Below, piece after piece: positions 1-12,262 of a stretch of 64,000 bases of DNA. The DNA comes from Lamellibrachia columna. Taxonomy: Eukaryota; Annelida; Polychaeta; Sabellida; Siboglinidae. Location of the stretch: assembly GCA_963662155.1 (NCBI GenBank), contig OY759263.1:5926890-5990889 (forward strand), in the 5' to 3' direction. The notes below the pieces were generated by a model. The model searched no databases, was not told where the DNA came from, and was given only the letters and a program-made list of their open reading frames with translations. A program made the position numbers and the translations under genes. Position 1 is the first letter of the stretch. Every line of letters begins with the position of its first letter.

Positions 1-250
1 TAATGTTTTTTGGAATGGACATTCCAATTAACACAATTAAATTAGCAACAACAGTTACAAACACGTTTAAATATATATTAAAATTCAACACATCTAAAAG
101 CATACTGAAAGCACGTGTTTTTGGAGAGGACATGTTTTTAACGGAAAATGACACGCATCAATTTATGATGGCCACATATTGCAAACCTAGATATTTAGAC
201 ACAATTTGGTATTTTGTTTGAATTTGGGATGTCTAATATATTTTATAACT

Positions 251-253
251 ACA

Positions 254-304
<51 letters not shown>
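251..304. repeat. (ACGC)n microsatellite
   Basis: A perfect tetranucleotide run of about 13 copies. It has no coding meaning. Confidence 0.95.
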
Positions 305-1978
305 CGAGAAGATGATGACGTGTTTGAAGCGAGTCTTCAGTAGTCATATCACAGCAAACAATTCATCCAACCGGTTAAGGAAATCACGACCAATTTAAAC
401 GACGGCACGTATTGAAAAGAGCATGTCATCAGCCCAAGTAAATGTGGATATTCTGGAAGAGGAAGGATATTCTCTTTTGAAGCGGTATACCAATGTTAGA
501 GTCGTATGGATCCGTAATAAACACAAAATACAAACAAGGTGTGAACTAAAAAATCTATATATTTGGTATATTTGTGTTCTTACTACATTTCGCCTCATAT
601 TTGGCAAACCATTGTTCTTGGGTCAATTGTTTAATGCAATACATTTTTTTATTGATTTAATTTTTTTATTTTTATTTTACATTTCCCTTAAGTACTTTAT
701 GGTAGGTACAGATATATTATGTGAACAACTTTCTTGTTACAAATAATGAACTAACCTTTGGTAAACATTGTTAATTGATACGCAGGTACTTTGGGGTTTC
801 GTATATACTCAAGAAAGCCCCAATTCTCTGAACATTTCCACCTCAAAGTACAGTTACTAAATTAACAGTGGTATACTTCATGTTTTAATCTTCTTTGTTG
901 TTGTATAGTTTCCATCAGAAATAAAATGTGAATAAAAAAAAGCAAGCATAAATTACCGGTCTTCCTAGCTCGCCAATCGACGCCATCTTTCTTTTTTCTT
1001 TTTCAGTTGGAGCGGCTATTGTTTTACGGGACAGTGCAACAGTCACTTTATTAGTATTTATAAAATCTTAGTTGGACAAAACATTGGCTCCAATATCCAC
1101 ACAAAACGTGTTACTATCGCGATTGTCTATATCTTCCTCTTATCGAAAATACAATTTTTTTGCCGTTTCAAATCAAATCAAAAGCTAGTATACTGTATAC
1201 AACAATCGTTCTCTTGCAATTATTGAAAGCCCTATGTATCCGTGTCATTACAAGTAAAAACATTTAGACGGTTTTAGACCAACTAAAATATACGTCAAGA
1301 AAATTTCAAAAGTGAAATACATTACACATTAAGAGGTTTGGAAAAGACAATACTAGAATGAATCGTGGCAGATTAAAGAAGCAGAAGTCACGACAGAGAT
1401 GGGAAAGGGACATGAAGGTGTCTTCAGAATGGTACAACAACTGGATAAAGATATCGATTTCGTGGGCAGCTACGATCTTACCAAGATATACAAATTGAAG
1501 AAAATATCATATCATCACACATTTTAACAAAATAAAAGTGTTCCTATCTCTCTGGAACACAACTTTAGTCAGCAAATTTAAAAGTTATCAAATAATTATA
1601 TAAGTTATGGTTATGTTCAAGATAATAATGCATTTATTAAATGTGAAAATAACGGACATTTGTTGACAGCCTCATAATAATATCAATGCAAATTGTGATA
1701 GCGGCTGGAAGCACACCTGGCAGATTTGGCAGGTAGAGCAATCAGAAAATAAACATTGGGGATACTGACTGGTTTATGGCTAACTGACCCAATATTGTTG
1801 TGTGTAGGGCACGATGCTTGGCCAAATAATTTCCTTCAATAATTATTGGCAAACCAGGCAACATTACACATTGTTGTGCAATACTTAAAATGGTTATTAA
1901 GACACATTTGTTTATATGTTTGTTTGCACTTATAATGCTATTTAACCCATCTTTTGTTCACCGCATCTTACACGTTTG
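305..1978. other. AT-rich stretch with no identified gene
   Basis: No gene or element is recognised here. An open frame at 423-746 (+) would encode 107 residues with a hydrophobic phenylalanine/leucine-rich C-terminal half. It lies in AT-rich sequence, resembles no family I know and is probably fortuitous. Confidence 0.5.
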
Positions 1979-2107
1979 CGCAATCAATTAACTTTGTTAA
2001 TGGCGGCATCCATAGACTCCGGCAATCAATTAACTTTGTTAATGACAGCATCCATAGACTCCGGCAATCAATTAACTTTGTCAATGACGGCATCCATAGA
2101 CTCCGAC
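1979..2107. repeat. 42-bp minisatellite, 3 copies
   Basis: Three near-identical 42-bp units, each beginning AATCAATTAACTTTGT and ending AGACTCCGGC. Because 42 is a multiple of three the array stays open in several frames and produces repetitive spurious ORFs on both strands. Confidence 0.9.
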
Positions 2108-2239
2108 ACCGTTTTTTTTTCTTTTTCTCTTGTTTTTGTCTTTGTAGTTCTATTTTTTTATATTTCCGGATATTCATCTTTTTAAAATTCACACATTCAT
2201 TGTTCGTTCCTTGGTGTCAAAGAAATAAAGGTATGTAGC

Positions 2240-3205
2240 ACATTGGAAACGTGTTTTTGTGTCGATCATATACCAAATACATTTGTGAAACTACTTCAGT
2301 GATTATATTCAAGTATCAAACATTTCAAGGAAGAAAGTAAACACGAGCAACCATTACAGCTGGGAAACCATAAGTAATTAAGAAGAGTGGGCTTACGGTT
2401 TAAGCACTCTGGGATTAAGACATCTCGTCGTATGTTGCTGTATCATCAGAAAGGGCGAAGACACCCGTGTGTAATGACCACCTGCACGAAACCGTACTCG
2501 GGAAGTCAGCAGAACGACGCCAGATGATATCGGCTCAGAGATAAGTGGCTATTTCGGCGCTTAAGACGATGCACACTGTGGGGGTAGAGCCGTAATTAAC
2601 ACTCGCGATACGCGGCTTCTCAGCGGCGAGTAAGCCGTTGGCGTCAGGCGACATAAATTGGCTGCGAGACGGGCGTGTCCCTCAGTGCCGCGCTGGACGA
2701 CTGCGAAAACGGACCGAAGACGTCGTCGCGTTAGAGTTGGCCTGTCAGGTGGGTAGTCCTTCTCTCTCCGACCCCCGCATAGCCTCAGCGTGCTGATGAT
2801 GCAGATGCGCCTTCGGCAGCTTGGCAATTCGTATCGTGGTGTTGAACACGGTGCTTGGCATCATGGCGATATTTTTATGACTTACGAAGCAGGCGACACA
2901 GAAGGTAAATTAAGACAATTGATACTGCGCAGACGAAAAGAGTAACTCGACAATGGCTCCAGTGGCAGAAGCGGAGAGGACCATAAAGATCTCCTCCTTG
3001 CAACATACCATATATGTCGAAAATAAGTTGCATCGACAGTTGTGTATAAACTAATATTTTAGGTAGTATCGTAATCCTAGGCAAAACATCGCCGGAAAAT
3101 TAATACAAAATCAAAAATAAAATAAATAAATTTCGCAAGTAGCTTGTCACAGACGACAATATAAATATATCGGATCTATGGTAGATATGTGTGTTATCTG
3201 TGTTA
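2240..3205. other. Unassigned stretch, partly GC-rich
   Basis: The block at about 2450-2860 is richer in GC than its surroundings and has short open frames on the - strand. No domain, RNA fold or repeat family is recognised. Confidence 0.4.
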
Positions 3206-3401
3206 TTCCGTCCGTCCGTCCGTCCGTCCGTCCGTCCGTCCGTCCGTCCGTCCGTCCGTCCGTCCGTCCGTCCGTCCGTCCGTCCGTCCGTCCGTCCCTC
3301 CCTCCCTCCCTCCCTCCCTCCCTCCCTCCCTCCCTCCCTCCCTCCCTCCGTCCATCCCTCCCTCCCTCCCTCCCTCCCTCCCTCCCTCCCTCCCTCCCTC
3401 C
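3206..3401. repeat. (TCCG)n followed by (CTCC)n compound microsatellite
   Basis: About 22 copies of TCCG change abruptly into about 26 copies of CTCC, with a short reversion (CCGTCCAT) near 3348. The CTCC half makes the + strand a pure pyrimidine tract. Confidence 0.95.
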
Positions 3402-3582
3402 GGGATTTCATACGGGCAATTTGCTCCATAAAAGGAACGCTGTGTGTTGTATCTGTCAAGCAGGATATTCTGCTAAGGTTCAAATGTTCATAAATCGTCA
3501 GGAATCCGAGTTCAGAGACTCAACGAACCATAGCCGTTAAGTAGACATCGTGAACAGGGACGTACAAAAAGAATATTACAAG

Positions 3583-3733
3583 AGCGAGGGAGCGCCGAGG
3601 GAGCGCCGAGGGAGCGCCGAGGGAGCGGCGAGGGAGCGCCGAGGGAGCACCGAGGGAGCGCCGAGGGAGCGGCGAGGGAGCGCCGAGGGAGCGGCGAGGG
3701 AGCGCCGAGGGAGCGCCGAGGGAGCGCCGAGGA
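3583..3733. repeat. 12-bp GC-rich minisatellite
   Basis: About 12 copies of GAGGGAGCGCCG, with variants GCGGCG and GCACCG. The unit is a multiple of three, so the array is open in both directions as short low-complexity peptides. Confidence 0.9.
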
Positions 3734-3739
3734 CTTAGG

Positions 3740-4265
3740 TTAAGATGCAAGTACTGCAAAATAGGTGTGTTTTTTATGCCCAACTGGGGTGGAGTTCTTG
3801 GAGGGTTACAGACACACGGCTAAAGAACGTATGAAATGTCGGAAGTTACTAATTGGCCTTGCGCACCAACTACGGTACGAAGAGGATAGTTGAGTAAGTA
3901 AACTATATTTTAATTGAAAACGCTTTTTTCCAAGTTAACCTTAGTTTTAAAACACAAAATTGTTATGATATACTATCTGAGCTGCCTACGGATATGTGTT
4001 GTCTGTTGTGTATATAGAGCACAGTATGTATTAAGGAGTTGACAGTTTAAATACGAATCGATAGGAAGCCAGGTTGTGATGGTAGTAGTCAAACCAATGC
4101 GTAGAAAACATGGTGTGGCTTAGGTGCGCATGGACGGTGAAAGGTCTATATAAATGCGGGTACTTGGGGATAATATGAGACACCAAGCTGTGTGAGTTAT
4201 TGTGAAAATCATATTAGAAGATTAAAATACGAACCCTTCCGCATGAACATAGACGAATGGGCTTA
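3740..4265. other. Unassigned spacer
   Basis: Single-copy-looking sequence between two minisatellites. No gene or element is seen. Confidence 0.4.
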
Positions 4266-4269
4266 CCTA

Positions 4270-4704
4270 GCGTCCAGGGTGATTGACCACCTAGTGTCCA
4301 GGGTGATTGACCACCTAGCGTCCAGGGTGATTGACCACCTAGTGTCCAGGGTGATTGACCACCTAGTGTCCAGGGTGATTGACCACCTAGTGTCCATGGT
4401 GATTGACCACCTAGTGTCCAGGGTGATTTACCACCTAGTGTCCAGGGTGATTGACAACCTAGTGTCCATGGTGATTGACCACCTAGCGTCCAGGGTGATT
4501 GACCACCTAGTGTCCATGGTGATTGAACACCTAGTGTCCAGGGTGATTGACCACCTAGTGTCCATGGTGATTGACCACCTAGCGTCCAGGGTGATTGACC
4601 ACCTAGTGTCCATGGTGATTGACCACCTAGTGTCCAGGGTGATTGACCACCTAGTGTCCATGGTGATTGACCACCTAGTGTCCAGGGTGATTGACCACCT
4701 AGGG
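4270..4704. repeat. 24-bp minisatellite, about 18 copies
   Basis: Tandem units of GTGATTGACCACCTAGTGTC plus CAGG or CATG. The CAGG and CATG variants are interspersed, with partial alternation near the right end. The unit is divisible by three, so long frames are open on both strands (8-residue periodic peptides). No signal peptide or recognisable domain flanks them, so I do not call a protein. Confidence 0.93.
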
Positions 4705-5143
4705 GTCAAGCCAGCAAACCTTCATTTCATGGAACATCTCAGATACGTCATGCGAGTATAAACTGTCATATTGGGTATATCAGAAAAAAGAACTGTTTGG
4801 ATTTCCAATTTGAATATTATGCGAACATGGAAATATCGCAACATGGTCGCCTCTGGTGACTGACTCTCCACTACAGTTGGACTCGCGGCAAATACCGAAT
4901 CCAAGAGGATCACCTCCATTAGGTTGTGACATTTTCAGGTTCGGTCTTAGTGAAAATCGTCTACAACGAAGCTAGCGTTTCGCCGTGGAGCTCTCGTGAA
5001 TTGTTTGCGAGTTGCATGTTATTTACGCGGTGTGTATAGACCATTTATACCATGCTACACCATCGGTCTCGGTCACTCGGTCACTTTGAACCCACCATTA
5101 AGATATAGCATTTGACACAGTCATCTCCTGCTCTGTCGATACG

Positions 5144-5344
5144 CTAGCTCAGGCGTCCTTGTTGACCAAAGCTCTTCCCGGCATTCAACCATGTCCTTCT
5201 CGTGGCCTCGTCCACCCATCGCATGTTATGCAGTCTGCTAGATATTTTGCCATGCACCATACCTTCTAACATCAAACGTTCTAAGCCCTTCTTCCTTGCA
5301 ATGTGGCTAAAATACCCAAACATACTTGCCACCGCTGTTTTCAA
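5144..5344 (-). pseudogene. Non-LTR retrotransposon fragment (C-terminal tail of a reverse transcriptase ORF)
   Basis: About 66 residues resemble the tail found after the RT domain in RTE/BovB-like and related retroelement ORFs. The pattern is FGYFSHIARKKGLERL, then a GMVHGK segment, then an arginine-rich stretch and MRWVDEATRRTW. The family consensus has 'GHIxRRKGLEKLxxxGMVxGKRxRGRxxMRWxDExxxxT'. No RT core is found upstream on this strand, so only the 3' end of the element survives. The family assignment is from memory of the motif, not from a search. Confidence 0.6.
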
Positions 5345-5349
5345 GAGTC

Positions 5350-6375
5350 GGCACTTGTTTTGGATTAACTAGTCATATATCGACATTTAAATACAAATGG
5401 AGGCGGGAAGTCCTGGGTAATGACAGTTATATACTAGACTCTCTAATTTTAACGACCAGTACTGGACAATACTGATATTTCAAGCGGGCTTATTAAAAAC
5501 CTATATCACGCTGTGTTAGCGTCTCTGTTGAACAATGTCGTGGGCGTGGCGCTTAGTGGCTCGTTCTTACAAATTAACTCTTATCAGCGACAGCATTAAT
5601 GTTTACTGTCATTCTCTCCGTGGTTGTAAGGAATTATCACTGTGTGTCAGCTCAAACCCAAAATCACGACCTTCTACACAATCATCGATATTGTCAGATA
5701 CCATCAGTGCAACACATTATGTGCGCAAATATTTCCATGCACATTCAGTGAGTTGCCACGTGTCCATCAATGAGCGACAACACGTGCGACAACGATGTCC
5801 CTCATCACGGGACGTTGTGTAGGGGTCCGGATGATAACATATCATACATGGGTTTATGTTTTGCTATTTTAAATCGCATTTGATACTTATTTGGAGCTTG
5901 CAGTCGATTAGGACATTTATCTAGTTTGGAGGCACAGTGTTTGTTTTGTTTTGTGGAAAACAAAAGTAGTGTCAGCCTTATCACATGTTAAACATAGTCG
6001 CCTGAACGTATGCCTGACCAAAGCACAAAGTTCCATTAATAATGTGTTGTACCCCAATATGTCCAAATATTCACTACACATAATCAATACAATATAATAT
6101 GTTGCGTGTATTATATATTGTTTTATTGTGTACCATAATATGCAGAAATTAAATAAAGGTGCTCTAAGGTAAATGTTATTTTTGGCGTTGAATATGTCTA
6201 TGATTGCTCTATTCACATACTTTTATTTCGACATGGAATTGATAATTGTAATTTGAATTTTTGAGGTGAAATTGCAATTACAATTGGCATTTGTAATTGG
6301 TGTGGAATGGAATCGGAATTAATATAATATAATTGACCCCAATTCTGCTCTCTGAATACTAAGTCGTGAAAACGG
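5350..6375. other. Unassigned spacer
   Basis: AT-rich sequence. The part at about 6235-6340 is rich in AATTG/CAATT words. No gene is supported. Confidence 0.4.
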
Positions 6376-6378
6376 GCG

Positions 6379-6520
6379 ACCCGAGTCAGCCCCTACGACT
6401 CGAGTCAGCCCCTACGACTCGAGTCAGCCCCTACGACTCGAGTCAGCCCCTACGACTCGAGTCAGTCCCTACTACTCGAGTCAGCCCCTACGACTCGAGT
6501 CAGCCCCTACGACTCGACTC
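6379..6520. repeat. 19-bp minisatellite, about 7 copies
   Basis: Tandem GACTCGAGTCAGCCCCTAC units. Each carries the palindrome GACTCGAGTC, so each copy can fold on itself. Confidence 0.92.
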
Positions 6521-6888
6521 GGCAAGTCTGCAAAATACCTAGATGCGTTTTTAAATCTGCCTCAAACTAGATCATCACGGTCAAAGAGCCAATATGTAAA
6601 AATCGCAAACCTCGCCATTGAGATGCCCACATATCATATTAGATCATACAAAACATTAGACAAGTAGGCGACTATCAGGCACTGTATTCTGAAACAGCAG
6701 CCGGTTGTTAAAAAGTGTCAAATATAATGTAATACGACTAAGATATGTTTGCAAACTAACGCCTAAGTCTTCAGTTTCTCAAAGGAATTGATTTGCGTTG
6801 GCAGGTAACTTTTGTGAACTTTCGTTTTTTTTTTACAGTTTATCAGCTGACTACACATAAGTACCCGAAAGACATTCACGGATGCCAG

Positions 6889-7464
6889 ATGGCGCTACAT
6901 GACATGGTTACTATGACAACCCACCAGAACCTGGTGATCGCAGCGCTCGTGCTCCTGTGTGGCGCAAGCGCATCACGACAACTCCCTCAGCCAGACGAGG
7001 ACCCGCGAGAACGGAGGATGCTCGACAATTCGATTCCATCGTTCGCGGCTACCAAGCGGGATCTCGCCGACAAGCTGGGACTGCCGTACATCCGAGGAGA
7101 CGAAGACGGACGTAGCTTTGACGATAAACGTGGATTTGGTGACAAACGCGGATTTGGGGATAAACGGGGTTTTGGCGACAAGCGAGGATTTGGGGACAAG
7201 AGGGGAGTAGGCGAGGCGCTGCGGTTAGACGTCATCCCGTCGTACTTAGGGCGGCCGGAACTGGGCGATAAAGAAGGATTTGATGGCGGCAATCGATTGG
7301 CAAGTACCAAGCGTTCGGCCGGTTTCGTTCCTTACTACTACGGAGGTGGCTACAGTAGGCTGGCCGACTACGCGCTGATGGGTAAACTGCTGCGTCACAG
7401 CCTCGATAGAGACTTCGCGCTGAGCAGTCGTCACGCGAGTAAGAGGGGGTTTGGTGACAAGTAG
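6889..7464 (+). CDS. Achatin-type neuropeptide prohormone (GFGD repeats)
   Basis: Encodes a 191-residue secretory precursor. Residues about 1-30 form a signal peptide: a polar start, then a hydrophobic core NLVIAALVLLCGASAS. The middle holds four tandem GFGDKR units preceded by a degenerate SFDDKR (7118-7203). The protein ends KR-GFGDK-stop, which gives a fifth copy. KR sites flank every copy, so convertase cleavage and basic-residue trimming would release the tetrapeptide GFGD. Achatin-I of the snail Achatina is GFAD with a D-phenylalanine at position 2, and GFGD forms belong to the same family. Between the repeats and the C-terminus lies a tyrosine/glycine-rich spacer bounded by KR (SAGFVPYYYGGGYSRL...), which could be another peptide. 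A pyrimidine-rich acceptor (TTTTTTTTTACAG, ending 6838) precedes the start, implying an upstream 5' exon. The ATG at 6889 is preferred; the ATG at 6904 would also keep the signal peptide. The frame is open further 5', so coding from an upstream exon is not excluded. Confidence 0.85.
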   Translation: MALHDMVTMTTHQNLVIAALVLLCGASASRQLPQPDEDPRERRMLDNSIPSFAATKRDLADKLGLPYIRGDEDGRSFDDKRGFGDKRGFGDKRGFGDKRGFGDKRGVGEALRLDVIPSYLGRPELGDKEGFDGGNRLASTKRSAGFVPYYYGGGYSRLADYALMGKLLRHSLDRDFALSSRHASKRGFGDK

Positions 7465-8477
7465 TCCCGGCGAAAGAGTGCGTCACCGAGATTGTAAGAA
7501 TTTCCGAAAGATTTGAACTGGTCCGGGTTAGAAGTCAGTGTGCAGTGTTGAGTGGAAGATGTCGCTCGTTGTCTCCGTGATAAAGCCACGCGTTCTTAAC
7601 TGTCAAGGCGCACGGCTTTTTGACACGAGGCGGTGTTAGCAACATTCTACTACGATAATGTTGACTGGTTATTGTACATTGTACATCCTGACTTGCCCGT
7701 CCAGCACAAACTAGTCGTACAGTGCTCAAGGCAATAATGGTGATATAATTATACATCAGCTACTTGCATGACAAAGTAAACCACGAGAGCTTTGTTCAAG
7801 AAGAAAGTCTCTGGCGTCACCGGGTGAAAATCCATGTAGTTACAGTCAACATGTATAATTACCTGTCTTTGAATTTCTGTCTACATTTATCCACAGTGGT
7901 AATACTGGTAGGTCTTGAAATATAGATTATAGTAGCAACTGTTGTTGGCGTGACTTGAAATCAAAGGCATTATCTGTAAACCAGCTCAAGACCAAACGTG
8001 ATCGCAGTCGCTATGGCAGTTTGTTCGTCATGGTAATCGTTAATCGAGGTCACAAGGTCACAAAGCCCGAACGTGTCAGAAGATCTAACACTGGTAACAC
8101 ATGTTGTTAAAATAGCTGCTCATGACAATTGTGTAGTTAATGGAGCGCCGCTAACGTTCCTGTGAGTTCGAACAATAAAATATGTAGATGCAACCCGTGA
8201 TACTGAGGCTTGACTACGCACAGTGCTCCACCAACCGCTCTAAAGTACAACCTCTTTCATTGGCTCACTCTCCGACTGTTTCACGAGACATTGACACTGA
8301 GGTTGTGACACTGCTATACTGAATTTATTAGTATTTACGATGTCTCACTTGTTTTAAAATAGTATACATGCAAAACCTGTTACTATTTTCATCTTTCATA
8401 TCTTAACATTGTTGACAATTCACGATTAGGCGATGATTTTAATTAATTAAACGAAACCCCGTATCGGGTAACCAATG
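7465..8477. other. Probable 3' UTR and spacer after the prohormone
   Basis: No second gene is seen. An AATAAA at about 8174 is one possible polyadenylation signal for the prohormone, but the true 3' end cannot be fixed from sequence. Confidence 0.35.
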
Positions 8478-8625
8478 GGACTCGTTGTACGTTCCCTTTA
8501 GCGCAGCAGTCTTGTCGTGGGAAAGCGTAACATCTTCGCTGTGTTATTTTAGGACTCGTTGTACGTTGCCTTTAGCGCAGCAGTCTTGTCGTGGGAAAGC
8601 GTAACACCTTCGCTGTGTAATTTTA
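8478..8625. repeat. 74-bp direct duplication
   Basis: Two adjacent 74-bp copies beginning GGACTCGTTGTACGTT and differing at only a few positions. This looks like a recent local duplication. Confidence 0.9.
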
Positions 8626-9640
8626 GTGCAGTATTTCGCCGCATGACCGGACACACCCGCAGTATCGCCGAAACACGATTAATGTTGCGGCCGTTGTTGC
8701 AATAATGCGCATCATCTCACAACGCAACCACACCCGCCCATTACTGGACTGGAGAGGAGTATAAGTATGTAAGTCAACGCTTGAGAAAGATCAGTACTAT
8801 TGCTGTAATTGAACATTATGCACGTCGCAACATGGTTCCGGTGTTTGCAATCATAATTAAATGAATGAGTACTTTAACCAAACACATTCTGCGCAATTTA
8901 AACCACCGTCGTTCAGTATAACGCAGCTACTTTGTGCTACGTCCAACGTTCTTGAAGTAGCCCTGCATTCAGCTGAATGACGCACATTGATCACAGAGTT
9001 TTCTCGGAAATGAAAGGGCCTTTAAGGAGAAATAGTCCAGGCGAGAGCACCGACACCAGTCTGAATACTCGTCTCGTTTATCTCGCGAACTTCTTCGTGA
9101 ACTCGCCGAGAAGAGAGTCTGGCCTCAGAGGCGTGATATCGTTGTTACCCACTGTGACCACTCCATTTTATGTAGGCCTTCCCGTGAAGCCAGCAGCCAA
9201 TCCGCGTCATTATCGATATTCTAGACTCTGTGTGAATATAAAAAAAATAAAATGTATTCGAATGCATCTTTAAACTTATACAAGTTTACTCTTATTCGAT
9301 GAGTTGGCCAAATCCCCGGACGAGAGCCTAATTGATCTAATTAATTCACCCAGAAACTGGATACAGCTGTGTATATAATTTCCGACACAACGGAACGTAC
9401 ACTATGATTCCAGACTGTTGTCTGTACGACAGACAGTGGCGCCACATCTCGGAGCTTTGACAGTCAAGGCTACCAGAGTGCGTGTCGTAGCAATAACAGT
9501 GGCGCCACATGATGGACCAGTCAAACATTTTGGGTGTTGACTGTACTGTATAATTATGTTTAAAAGTTGCCTGCAACTGGAATTATAAAAAATAAATATA
9601 ATCCGTTGCACACATTCTGTCGATACTTCACACGTTGGTA
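8626..9640. other. Unassigned spacer
   Basis: No gene is supported. The palindromic word GTGGCGCCAC occurs twice (about 9438 and 9500) in similar contexts, and once more near 30278. Confidence 0.4.
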
Positions 9641-10554
<914 letters not shown>

Positions 10555-10640
10555 TAAAAAAACAATAAGTGTGTTTTACAGTTTATTTGTTTTTTATCTT
10601 TGTTATAAAAATATTATAGGTTTATCTTCTCTAAACTTAG

Positions 10641-10913
10641 CGGGCCGCGGGCTTGCGGGCCGCGGGCTTACCCATCTTTGGCCCGCGGGTATGGGCCGGG
10701 CCTGGGCCTGAAACTTGCGGGCCGGGCCGGGCTGGGCCTGGGCCAAACATTCACGGTCTGGGTCGGGCCCGGGTAGGGCCTGGGCCTAAATTCTAGTTTG
10801 CGGGCCTGGGCCGGGCCGGGCTTGAAAAATTATTGCGGGCCTGGGCCGGGTCTGGACTCTAACTGCTAATTGCGGGCCGGGCTTGGGATAAAATTCTAGG
10901 CCCGCGCAGGGCA
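10641..10913. repeat. GGGCCGGGC-rich block, possible hAT-like subterminal remnant
   Basis: A 270-bp island of degenerate GCGGGCC/GGGCCTGGGCC words sits in AT-rich DNA and ends in CAGGGCACTAA. Dense GGCCCGG subterminal repeats with a short CAG-type terminus are seen in some hAT transposons. No partner terminus or target duplication is visible, so the assignment is tentative. Confidence 0.4.

Positions 10914-10914
<1 letters not shown>

Positions 10915-10988
<74 letters not shown>
10915..10988. repeat. (TA)n microsatellite
   Basis: About 36 copies of TA directly abut the GC-rich block. Confidence 0.95.
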
Positions 10989-10991
<3 letters not shown>

Positions 10992-11999
10992 CAACAAAAC
11001 GCTTTTTAAATCATTCTTACATACAAACAAGCACACAGCAGCAGTTATATATCTGGTATTATCTCTTTATTGTGTCCATAATCATTTAATAAAAACCGCA
11101 TATTTTATTTATTCCCATTCCAAAGTTATAACAGATTTAAAAAGGTGAGGTGCTGTACAAACCTTTCTCTGTGTGAACACGGGTAGAGCTGACGTTTCAC
11201 CTGTATCAAAGGCAACCATAGCATATTTAGTACGTGATTCAATCACAATAAATATGTTTCCCTTATCGGGACCATATCTTGTGATAGTGTTGCTGTTTCT
11301 TTCTATTTTTACCACAGGTATTTGCTTGTCGTGACTGTTTTTAACTTAATAAGTAAATAGTTCTGAGCAACAGGAGAACATATGGTAAACAAGAACAACC
11401 CATAATCGTTTGTATGTGGGTAAAGAATTTAAGTCGACCATTCACTGGAATGCCCATGTGTCCGCCTGTGGCGGCGATATGACGAGGACATCTAAATAAT
11501 ATATGATGTTTTTGACAAATAAAACGCCCTAAATGCCTCCGAGATAATTTTGCCTGGCCGTCCCTTTGATAATTGAATGACTTGATAATATCAAAAGTGA
11601 AGGAGTGTCCCGTGACTATGGGGCCCATTAGATCAAACCTTGATGAAATGCATAAGCCATCACAACGTATTAGCATAATCTCTGTAACTCAGTTGCAACC
11701 GCCTGTCGCAGTATCGGACACTGTAATGTTTCGGCACTCGGCGTTTTTGCATACATCTAGTTAATGTTCTAAACAACATTTGCGGATTCAGAAAATTCCA
11801 AACCATTTTTACATCTTAGTCAACTTGGCATCTCCTTCGACTGAGTCTTGTCGTTGATGTACATACAATAATCTGTAGTCCTGTCTTGGTCCCTACTCAA
11901 CTTCTGACGTAGCAAGTTATTGCCAGTTGTCGTTTTTAACATGAGATGTGCAAGAACAATTCTAAGGATATGGTGACCAGAATTAATTGGCGGTGAAAC
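10989..11999. other. Unassigned stretch with two short - strand open frames
   Basis: Open frames lie at 11109-11315 (68 residues) and 11341-11676 (111 residues) on the - strand, in different frames. They do not resemble a known domain and no splice sites convincingly join them. They may be decayed transposon sequence. Confidence 0.35.
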
Positions 12000-12262
12000 A
12001 TTATAAGAAAGAACAAATCAATTGAACATCACGTTAGACGGAGAAAGTGGAGCTGGATAGGCCATACTCTCAGGAAACCAAAACAGGCGCTCACATGGAA
12101 CTCTCGGGCAAAGGAAAACGGGAAGCTGAAAAACACATGGCGCAGAGAAGTGTAAGCAGATATGGCAAAAGAAGGATGTAGTTGGAAACAAAACGCAAGA
12201 CAAGACTGTGTCTGGTGGAAAGGAGTCGTCAATGGCTTGTACCCGGGGAGTGAAAAGGTGTT
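12000..12262 (+). pseudogene. Non-LTR retrotransposon fragment (C-terminal RT tail)
   Basis: Read on the + strand from about 12036, the translation runs RRRKWSWIGHTLRKPKQALT, then NSRAKENGKLKNTWRREV, then a stop (TAA), then a tail ending GVVNGLYPGSEK. This matches the retroelement C-terminal pattern 'RRWRWIGHxLRxxxxxxxxxALxWNxxGKRKxGRPKxTWRR...' followed by 'DRxxWRxLVxxLCPxR'. The in-frame stop and lack of an RT core show a dead 5'-truncated copy. Confidence 0.7.

Noticed and set aside
423..746. 107-residue ORF with hydrophobic segment
   Set aside because: AT-rich composition readily yields Phe/Leu/Ile runs, and no supporting signals are present.
4192..4761. 189-residue frame with an 8-residue repeat, considered as a repetitive secreted protein
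   Set aside because: There is no signal peptide, the opposite strand is equally open, and the repeat is divisible by three, which explains both frames.
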